The notes below the pieces were generated by a model, which was not told where the DNA came from, ran no database searches, and saw only the letters and a program-made list of their open reading frames with translations. 15,697 nt of DNA. It comes from Spirochaetaceae bacterium (lineage in GTDB: Bacteria > Spirochaetota > Spirochaetia > SZUA-6 > Fen-1364). Of this stretch, positions 7,955 to 14,105 are shown in pieces. The stretch is taken from assembly GCA_003141795.1 (NCBI GenBank), contig PLNO01000311.1, positions 896 to 16,592 on the forward strand, given 5' to 3'. The translations under genes were made by a program, and so were the position numbers. Within the stretch, counting starts at the first letter, position 1. The number at the start of each line of letters is the position of its first letter.

Positions 7955-9004
7955 ATGATCCGCGTGCTCATTGTTGAGGATTCACCCGTTGTCCGTGACC
8001 TGCTCGTCTATATCCTTGAATCCGACCCGGACATTGAAGTCGTTGCAACGGCTTCTGACGGCTATCAGGCCATCGAGATGGCTCAGAGAGAGCGGCCGGA
8101 TGTCATCACGATGGACGTGCACATGCCGAGGCTCGATGGGATCGAAGCAGTCCGCGCGATCATGGCGACGAATCCCATCCCCACCGTGATCATCAGCGCC
8201 AGCTTTGATCCGGGCGAAGTGGGGGGGGCCTTTCGCGCTCTTGAGGCAGGCGCGATTGCCATCTGCGAGAAGCCACAGGGCTTGACGCATCCGCTTTACA
8301 ATACTCAGGCGCGTAAGATCATACAGACGGTCAAAATGATCTCTGAAATCAAGGTCATTCGCCGGTGGAAGCCGTCAAGCGCCGCATCCCGTCCGGCGGC
8401 CCGCGGCGCGGTGTGGCCAGAGGCAGCTCCCAGGATCGAGCTCGTCGCGATCGGAGCCTCGACCGGCGGCCCGCCCGTCCTCTGCAGCATCCTGACCGGC
8501 CTGACAACCGGCTTTCCCGCACCCATCCTGATTGTCCAGCACATTGCCCCCGGTTTTTTGTCCGGCCTCGTGGGATGGCTTGCTACAACATCATGCGTTC
8601 CTGTGGAAATCGCCCGCAATGGAATGATTGCGAAGCCCGGGCACGCATACATTGCACCGGACGGTGTACACATGGAAGTCCAGAGATCGAGCAGCATCCG
8701 TCTGGTACCGGGTGTTCCACAGAACGGCATGTGCCCATCGATCTCCGTTCTCTTCCGTTCCGTCGCCGAGGTTTTTGACCGATCAGCGGCGGGGATCCTG
8801 CTGACCGGCATGGGCAGGGATGGCGCCGAAGAACTCTTGCTGATGAAAAACAAGGGTGCGCTCACCATTGCGCAGGACAAGGAAAGCTCGGTGATTCACG
8901 GCATGCCGGGAGAGGCAATCAAGCTCGGAGCTGCGCGACAGGTCCTCTCACCCGACAAGATCGTGGAGTCTCTCATTCACGCCGCCGGGAACACGCCAAG
9001 ATGA
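7955..9004 (+). CDS. cheB: CheB methylesterase response regulator (WspF position)
   Basis: The 349-residue enzyme removes methyl groups from (or deamidates) MCP residues and is switched on by phosphorylation. The N-terminal receiver (1-125) has acidic residue Asp9 in 'VEDSP', phospho-accepting Asp54 in 'TMDVHMPRLDG' and Lys106 in 'CEKP'. A linker with 'TVKMISEIKVIRRW' joins it to the esterase domain (about 160-345). The catalytic triad appears intact: Ser169 in 'GASTGG', His196 in 'QHIAPGF' and Asp289 in 'GMGRDGAEE'. With CheR it should set the adaptation state of the upstream MCP; in Pseudomonas, loss of the equivalent WspF leaves the pathway constantly on. Its stop overlaps the next start as ATGA, tying the output regulator to the same transcript. 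Confidence 0.95.
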   Translation: MIRVLIVEDSPVVRDLLVYILESDPDIEVVATASDGYQAIEMAQRERPDVITMDVHMPRLDGIEAVRAIMATNPIPTVIISASFDPGEVGGAFRALEAGAIAICEKPQGLTHPLYNTQARKIIQTVKMISEIKVIRRWKPSSAASRPAARGAVWPEAAPRIELVAIGASTGGPPVLCSILTGLTTGFPAPILIVQHIAPGFLSGLVGWLATTSCVPVEIARNGMIAKPGHAYIAPDGVHMEVQRSSSIRLVPGVPQNGMCPSISVLFRSVAEVFDRSAAGILLTGMGRDGAEELLLMKNKGALTIAQDKESSVIHGMPGEAIKLGAARQVLSPDKIVESLIHAAGNTPR

Positions 9005-10125
9005 CCGCCGAGAACGACGGGAGGACAATTCTCATTGCCGACGATGACGAGGGTGTCACCTTGCTTCTGAGGATGCTCTGCGAGGACAAGGGATACCTCA
9101 CGATCGCGGCGTCAAATGGTCGGGAGGCTGTGGAGGTGGCGGTCCAGAGCTTGCCGGACTTGATCGTCATGGACGCGACGATGCCCGAGAAAAGCGGGTT
9201 TGATGCCACTCATGAGCTGAAATCCAATCCGCGGACGGCGCATATTCCCATAGTGATGCTGACGGGGTTGAAAACGCGCGAGGATAGGCTTCGGGGCATC
9301 GCCGCCGGCGCAAATGATTTTCTGACGAAGCCCGTGGATGGGGAGGAGTTTGCCCTCCGGGTATCGAACAATCTGAAGATCAAAGAGTACCATGATTTCC
9401 TGGCGCAGCATGCCCGAATCCTCGAGGAGCAGGTCAAGCAGAGAACGGAGGAGATCCGCAGCGCCCTGGAAAAGCTGCAGACCGCCAACCGCCTCGTGAC
9501 TCAGGGATACATCGACACGATATACCGCCTGGCCGTTGTATCGGAGTTCAAAGATGAGGGGACGGGAGTCCACATCAAACGGATCGGCTTTCTTTCGAAA
9601 GAGCTCGCCTCAGTCATGGGAATGGGAAGCGACTTCGTCGAGGCGATCTTCCATGCCTCCATGATGCACGACATCGGCAAGGTGGGAATACCGGACAGCA
9701 TCATGTTGAAGCCGGGCGTCCTGAACGCGGATGAATGGGGATTGATGAAATCGCATGCGGAACGAGGTGCCCGGATCCTCAGCGGTTCGGACTCCCCCTA
9801 TCTGATCATGGCTGAGCAGATTGCGCGCTCACATCACGAGCGCTGGGACGGGAGCGGCTACCCCGCAGGCCTGAAAGGCGAGGCCATCCCCCTGGCTGCC
9901 AGGATCACCGCCGTCGTCGATCAGTATGACGCGCTTCGGACTCAACGCGCCTATAAGCCTGCTTTCTCTCATGCGGCGACCATGCGGATTGTTACGGAGG
10001 GGGATGGACGCACCCTCCCGACGCATTTTGATCCCCGGGTTCTCGAGGCCTTTGCCCTGAACGGACGGCGATTCGACGAAATATTCGAGCAGAGGTCGAA
10101 GGAGAAGAGTGAGAACTCACCGTGA
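9001..10125 (+). CDS. Response regulator with HD-GYP c-di-GMP phosphodiesterase domain (WspR position)
   Basis: The 374-residue protein has a receiver (about 8-125; acidic cluster 'ADDDE' at 13-17, Asp58 in 'VMDATMPEKSG', Thr88, Lys110), a helical linker likely to coil (about 128-165), and an HD-GYP domain (about 170-360). HD-GYP enzymes hydrolyse the second messenger c-di-GMP at a metal centre. Expected ligands are present: His191, His223-Asp224 in 'MHDIGK', His252, His278-His279 and Asp307, plus the signature 'HHERWDGSGYP' (278-288). The residue four before His191 is Gly187, where many family members have Glu, so the metal site may hold two rather than three metals (inference). The gene overlaps cheB by 4 bases and occupies the place where Wsp operons encode the cyclase WspR, so it is probably the main output of this CheA. 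Phosphorylation would be expected to change its activity, but the direction cannot be read from sequence. Confidence 0.93.
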   Translation: MTAENDGRTILIADDDEGVTLLLRMLCEDKGYLTIAASNGREAVEVAVQSLPDLIVMDATMPEKSGFDATHELKSNPRTAHIPIVMLTGLKTREDRLRGIAAGANDFLTKPVDGEEFALRVSNNLKIKEYHDFLAQHARILEEQVKQRTEEIRSALEKLQTANRLVTQGYIDTIYRLAVVSEFKDEGTGVHIKRIGFLSKELASVMGMGSDFVEAIFHASMMHDIGKVGIPDSIMLKPGVLNADEWGLMKSHAERGARILSGSDSPYLIMAEQIARSHHERWDGSGYPAGLKGEAIPLAARITAVVDQYDALRTQRAYKPAFSHAATMRIVTEGDGRTLPTHFDPRVLEAFALNGRRFDEIFEQRSKEKSENSP

Positions 10126-10277
10126 CGGGTGTAGGACGCCTGCTGACAACGCACGGGATGAATGGCGGACACCATTTTCAGACCTCCTCCACTAGCTTCT
10201 GCAGGCAGTGCGGATTAGGATTGTTCCAGCGTGGAGAATCCGTCGTAAAAGAAACGGTCCGACGAAAGTGAACGGTC
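10126..10277 (+). other. 152-bp gap between HD-GYP gene and HPt gene
   Basis: This is the only sizeable gap in the window. It holds a short inverted repeat AATGG/CCATT (10161-10165 and 10172-10176, followed by a few T) and an imperfect hairpin at 10218-10241. No good sigma-70 or sigma-54 promoter could be recognised. It may contain a promoter or an RNA-processing site that separates the Wsp-like operon from the HPt/kinase genes, but this is inference. Confidence 0.5.
10218..10241 (+). repeat. Imperfect inverted repeat, possible RNA hairpin
   Basis: GGATT and AATCC form the outer stem and TCCA/TGGA the inner stem around a GCG loop, with a small internal mismatch. It lies 36 bases before the HPt start. 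No T-run follows, so it is not a standard terminator; a processing site, a protein-binding site or chance are all possible. Confidence 0.35.
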
Positions 10278-10697
10278 ATGAGCAACGAACATGATTTCAT
10301 GATTCAGTTGATGGAAACCTTCCGCACCGAGTCCCGTGGACATCGGCATACAATCATTTCCGCGCTTTCCGACCTGGAACAAGGGGCGGGTGCGGAGCGC
10401 TCAGCCGACTTGGTCGAGGATTCATTGCGAGCTGCACACACTCTGAAGGGCGCTGCACGGGCGGTCAACAAAGGCCAGATCGCGGATCTGTGCCAGTCCC
10501 TCGAAGGTATTTTTTCCGTGATGAAGAAACGTCAGAGAAGACCTGAAAAGAAGATGTTCGGCCCGTTGTACGAGGCCGTCGATCTCATCGAGAAGCTGGA
10601 GGCAGGGAGCGGTGATGGTGACTTTGAGCTGAACGCTCGGTTGAACGATCTCCGTGGAGCCCTCGACGTCCCCGGCAAGGAAGTTCCCGATGGATGA
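10278..10697 (+). CDS. Stand-alone HPt phosphotransfer protein, paralogue of the local CheA P1 domain
   Basis: The 139-residue protein is a single HPt domain with phospho-accepting His54 in 'AAHTLKGAARAV'. Hand alignment with residues 1-105 of the CheA encoded at 5699-7939 needs one gap and gives about 52 identical positions of 104, including shared 'LCQS', 'QRRP' and 'KxMFxxLY' segments outside the core motif. It has no ATPase, CheW-like or receiver domain, so it cannot autophosphorylate; it can only receive and pass on phosphoryl groups. It probably links kinases and receivers in this locus, or competes with CheA's own P1 domain (inference). The ATG at 10278 has only a weak ribosome site. 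The 3' end overlaps the next gene by 8 bases. A split-off duplicate of the cheA 5' end is the simplest origin. Confidence 0.88.
   Translation: MSNEHDFMIQLMETFRTESRGHRHTIISALSDLEQGAGAERSADLVEDSLRAAHTLKGAARAVNKGQIADLCQSLEGIFSVMKKRQRRPEKKMFGPLYEAVDLIEKLEAGSGDGDFELNARLNDLRGALDVPGKEVPDG
10677..10683 (+). promoter_or_regulatory. Ribosome binding site of the receiver-GAF-PAS kinase
   Basis: AAGGAAG ends 6 bases before the ATG at 10690, inside the 3' end of the HPt gene. It favours 10690 over the upstream in-frame ATG at 10654, which would add 12 residues ahead of the receiver domain. Confidence 0.65.
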
Positions 10698-12762
10698 GCA
10701 CATTCTGGTCGTTGAAGACAGCCCGACGCAGACTCTTCTATTGACGCGCGTGCTGGAAGATGCCGGCTACCACGTGGTGGCCACTCCGGACGGGCTCGCC
10801 GCCGCTACACACATGACGACACGTGCGCCGATGCTTGTCATCAGTGACGTCACCATGCCGGGGATGGACGGGTACCAGCTCTGTCGGACGATCCGTGCCG
10901 ACAAGAAGCTGAAGAACATCCCGGTCCTGCTCATCACGAATCTTGCGGACGAGGAGAAGGTTCTTGCGGGGCTGGAGGCCGGGGCGGACGCATTCATCTC
11001 CAAACCCTTCGAGAACTCTCACCTCCTTGAGAGGGTGCGGGATCTGCTCCGCGTCAACGTGCAGCCGGAAACGGAGGATGGCGGGGATGACTACGAGGTG
11101 CTGTTTGGGAGCAGAAAATACCGCATCCTTGCAAGCCGCTCACGCATCCTGCGCTATTTGATCTCCACCTACGACAATGCCCTTCAGATCAACGCTCGGC
11201 TCGCGACATCGCAGGCCGAACTGCAGGACCTGAACTCCATCCTCGAGGAAAAAGTGAGAAGCCGGACTGCCGCGCTCTCTCTGGAAGTGGAGCAGCGACG
11301 CCACGCTCAACATCTGGTGCAGGTCACCAATCGGTTTCTCAAGCTCGCCAATCGACACAGTGACAGGGAGCCGCTCCTTCGCGAGTTCCTATCCGAAATC
11401 ACCTCCTTCTGCGAGTGTGAAATAGTCGCGATTTCCCCTGAGGAACGGGGGAAGGACAGCAGCTCGATACCGCAGGGAAAAAGCTATGCGTCGGAGGCCC
11501 GCATACCCATAGTGTTCGGAAAAGCGGTTTTCGGGTATATATTTCTGGCCGATAGCAGGGAGAACAGGATCAGCCAGGAAACGGAGCAAGTTCTCGTGGC
11601 CGCCGCCACCCAGCTTGCCGCCACCCTCTCACGCATTCAGGCGGAGCAGACACTGCGGGAGAGCGAGGAGCGCTTCCGGCATTTTTTCGAAGATGACCTT
11701 GCCGGCGCTCTGATCCTTACGATGGACGGTCTGATCAAGAGCTGCAACCCCGCCTTCGCGCGGATGTTCGGGTTTCCCGATGCCGCGCACGCTGTTGGGT
11801 CATCGATCATCTCAATGTACAGGGATTCGAAAGGGTGGAACGAGTTTCTCGAGCTCCTGAGACGGGAAAACAGGATAGCAGGGAGGGAGGCGGAATATCG
11901 TAGCCGGGACGGTGCGCCAGTATTCGTGATCGAGAGCGCGGTCGGGAAGTTCGACGACAGCGGGGATCTGAAAGAGGTGAGGCAATACCTCGTCGATATC
12001 ACAGAAAAGAAGGGCCTTGAACATCAGCTTTTCCAGTCGCAGAAGATGGAGGCAATCGGCCGCCTGGCAGGTGGGGTTGCACACGATTTCAATAACATAC
12101 TTCAGGTGATTCAAGGCTTTTCGGATCACCTCATAAAGAAGACCCTCCCCGAGGACCCGCGCCACCTCTGGATGGAACAGATCTGTGTCGCCACGGAGAA
12201 GGCTGCGGTCCTGACCCAGAGCCTGCTCGCGTTCAGCCGAAAACAGGATCAGAACAAGGTTGTCCTGAACATGAACAGCGTGATGAGGGAGATCGCCGAG
12301 ATGCTGCGCCAGCTCCTCGGGGAAAAGGTGGAGCTGCGCCTGGAGCTTGCCCCCGGCCTCTGGGATGTCGCGGCCGACCGTAGTCAGGTCGACCAGGTGC
12401 TTATGAACCTGGCGGCGAATGCTCGGGATGCCATGCCGCAGGGGGGAACGCTCACCTATGAAACCTCGAATCTCGAGCTCCTCACGGAGACGTCTCAGCC
12501 GGGAATGGAGCACGTGAGCCCCGGGGCGTACATTCTCCTTTCGGTCAGGGACACCGGCAACGGAATGGACATGGAAACAATGGAGCACATGTTCGAACCG
12601 TTTTACACGACAAAGGCGAAAGGGAAGGGCACCGGATTGGGTCTGGCAACCGTGTACGGGGTGGTGAACCAGGCAGGCGGACATATTTGGTGCAGCAGCC
12701 TGCCGGGGAAAGGCACCGAGTTCAGGATACACCTTCCCCGGGTCGTCGGTACGCCTCGATGA
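10690..12762 (+). CDS. Receiver-GAF-PAS histidine kinase
   Basis: The 690-residue protein has no membrane helix, so it is cytoplasmic. It begins directly with a receiver (1-120; acidic pair Glu9-Asp10, phospho-accepting Asp53 in 'VISDVTMPGMDG', Thr83, Lys105). A linker with 'RILRYLISTYDNAL' (152-165) and a probable coiled coil (about 170-205) lead to a GAF-like region (about 208-318), a PAS domain (about 325-440), a HisKA domain with His465 in 'GGVAHDFNNIL', and an ATPase domain (about 545-685) with 'NLAANARDAM', 'DTGNGM' and 'GKGTGLGLA'. The receiver at the front means that kinase activity may be controlled by phosphorylation from another kinase, such as CheA or the HPt protein. The start overlaps the HPt gene by 8 bases, and the stop shares ATGA with the next kinase. 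Targets of its own phosphoryl group are unknown; the following receivers are candidates. Confidence 0.9.
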   Translation: MDEHILVVEDSPTQTLLLTRVLEDAGYHVVATPDGLAAATHMTTRAPMLVISDVTMPGMDGYQLCRTIRADKKLKNIPVLLITNLADEEKVLAGLEAGADAFISKPFENSHLLERVRDLLRVNVQPETEDGGDDYEVLFGSRKYRILASRSRILRYLISTYDNALQINARLATSQAELQDLNSILEEKVRSRTAALSLEVEQRRHAQHLVQVTNRFLKLANRHSDREPLLREFLSEITSFCECEIVAISPEERGKDSSSIPQGKSYASEARIPIVFGKAVFGYIFLADSRENRISQETEQVLVAAATQLAATLSRIQAEQTLRESEERFRHFFEDDLAGALILTMDGLIKSCNPAFARMFGFPDAAHAVGSSIISMYRDSKGWNEFLELLRRENRIAGREAEYRSRDGAPVFVIESAVGKFDDSGDLKEVRQYLVDITEKKGLEHQLFQSQKMEAIGRLAGGVAHDFNNILQVIQGFSDHLIKKTLPEDPRHLWMEQICVATEKAAVLTQSLLAFSRKQDQNKVVLNMNSVMREIAEMLRQLLGEKVELRLELAPGLWDVAADRSQVDQVLMNLAANARDAMPQGGTLTYETSNLELLTETSQPGMEHVSPGAYILLSVRDTGNGMDMETMEHMFEPFYTTKAKGKGTGLGLATVYGVVNQAGGHIWCSSLPGKGTEFRIHLPRVVGTPR

Positions 12763-14105
12763 TGAAGGGCGGCGCACGCACGAAAGTTCTCATCGTAGAG
12801 GACAGCCTGACGCAGGCTCAGAAATTGGCGGAATACCTTGTAGTGAAAGGTTTCTCAGTGAGAACGGCAGTCGACGGGGCGGCGGGGGCGGCGGCCATCC
12901 ATGCCCATCCGCCAGACATCGTGATAAGTGACATTCTGATGCCGGATCTCGATGGCTACGAGCTATGCAGGAGGATCAAGGCCGACACTGCCGTAAAGGA
13001 TACTCCGATCATCCTTCTCACCAGCCTTTCAGACCCGCAGGCCGTCATCAGGGGCCTTGAGTGCGGCGCAGATGGCTTCATCATAAAGACGGGATCGGAT
13101 GCTCCGGTGCTTGAAGCCGTCGAGCGACTACTCCATCCCCATGAGCCCGGGCCCGCCATGGCTCACCAGTCCGCAGATATCCGGGTACGCATAGCCGGCG
13201 AGGACCATCGAATGACCGCGCAGCCGCAGAGGATCTTCGATTTCCTCATTTCCACTTACGAGGCTGCATTCCGAAGCAACGAGGATCTTCTGCAGGCTCG
13301 GGACGAGCTTGCCCTTTTGAACGGGCAGCTGGAAGCGAGGGTTAAGGAGCGTACGGAGGAGCTGGCTCGGAGAAATCAGGAGGTCTCCGCCACATATCAA
13401 CAACTCTGGCAGGCTGAAAAACTTGCAACTCTCGGTGAGCTCACGGCCAGCGTCGCGCACGAGCTGAACAATCCGCTTCAGACGGTGAGTCTGCACATCG
13501 AGTCCCTCGCGCGAAGGTTTTCGCATGAGCCCGACGTCGGTGAATCAATTGACGTCGTCGAGAAAGAGCTCGACCGGATGGCGCACCTTGTCCAGAATCT
13601 GCTTCAACTCGGCCGAAAAGGCGCACAGAGGGTGGTGACGGTGAATGCGGCGGAGGAGCTGGAGAAGACCGTGGAGTTGCTTCACTACCACTTGCGTGCG
13701 CGCGGAGTAGTGGCGAAAAAAGATTTCCGGCCGGGTACCCCTCTGATACGGGTTGACCCGGAGCAGCTTCAACAGGCATTCCTGAACATCCTCACCAACG
13801 CATGCGACGCCATGCCCTCGGGGGGGGATCTGACGCTTCGCGTGCAGAACGGCGTGACAGTCATCATCGAGATCATCGATAGCGGCACCGGCATCGCCGC
13901 CGACGATCTGCCTCGGGTGCTGGAAACTTTTTTCACCACGAAACCGCCGGGCAAGGGAACGGGCCTCGGCCTTCCGATCAGCAAGCGTATCGTTGAGGCT
14001 TACAACGGATCACTGTCCATCGAAAGCGAGCTCGGCAGAGGCACGAGCGTCAGGCTGGCGTTTCCGGCCGTCGGCGCTGAGGAGATGACGTATGGCCAAC
14101 CGTGA
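12759..14105 (+). CDS. Receiver-histidine kinase without other sensor domain
   Basis: The 448-residue cytoplasmic protein has a receiver (about 6-125; Glu14-Asp15, phospho-accepting Asp58 in 'VISDILMPDLDG', Thr88, Lys110), a linker with 'RIFDFLISTYEAAF' (158-171) clearly related to that of the preceding kinase, a coiled coil (about 173-220), a HisKA domain with His234 in 'SVAHELNNPLQ', and an ATPase domain (about 325-437) with 'NILTNACDAM', 'DSGTGI' and 'GKGTGLGLPIS'. No PAS, GAF or membrane segment is present, so the receiver seems to be the only input: a kinase switched by phosphorylation. The ATG at 12759 overlaps the previous stop; a second ATG follows at 12762. No clear ribosome site is seen, which fits translational coupling. 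The 3' end overlaps the next gene by 14 bases. Confidence 0.9.
   Translation: MMKGGARTKVLIVEDSLTQAQKLAEYLVVKGFSVRTAVDGAAGAAAIHAHPPDIVISDILMPDLDGYELCRRIKADTAVKDTPIILLTSLSDPQAVIRGLECGADGFIIKTGSDAPVLEAVERLLHPHEPGPAMAHQSADIRVRIAGEDHRMTAQPQRIFDFLISTYEAAFRSNEDLLQARDELALLNGQLEARVKERTEELARRNQEVSATYQQLWQAEKLATLGELTASVAHELNNPLQTVSLHIESLARRFSHEPDVGESIDVVEKELDRMAHLVQNLLQLGRKGAQRVVTVNAAEELEKTVELLHYHLRARGVVAKKDFRPGTPLIRVDPEQLQQAFLNILTNACDAMPSGGDLTLRVQNGVTVIIEIIDSGTGIAADDLPRVLETFFTTKPPGKGTGLGLPISKRIVEAYNGSLSIESELGRGTSVRLAFPAVGAEEMTYGQP
14079..14084 (+). promoter_or_regulatory. Ribosome binding site of the last gene
   Basis: GAGGAG lies 7 bases before the ATG at 14092, within the end of the preceding kinase gene. 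It favours this start over the in-frame ATG at 14128. Confidence 0.7.

Noticed and set aside
10160..10180. Possible sigma-54 promoter starting at TGGC before the HPt gene
   Set aside because: The GC element expected about ten bases downstream is missing.
11812..12777. 321-codon minus-strand frame opposite the receiver-GAF-PAS kinase
   Set aside because: It lies wholly opposite a well-supported kinase, shows no recognisable domain, and is expected by chance in GC-rich coding DNA.
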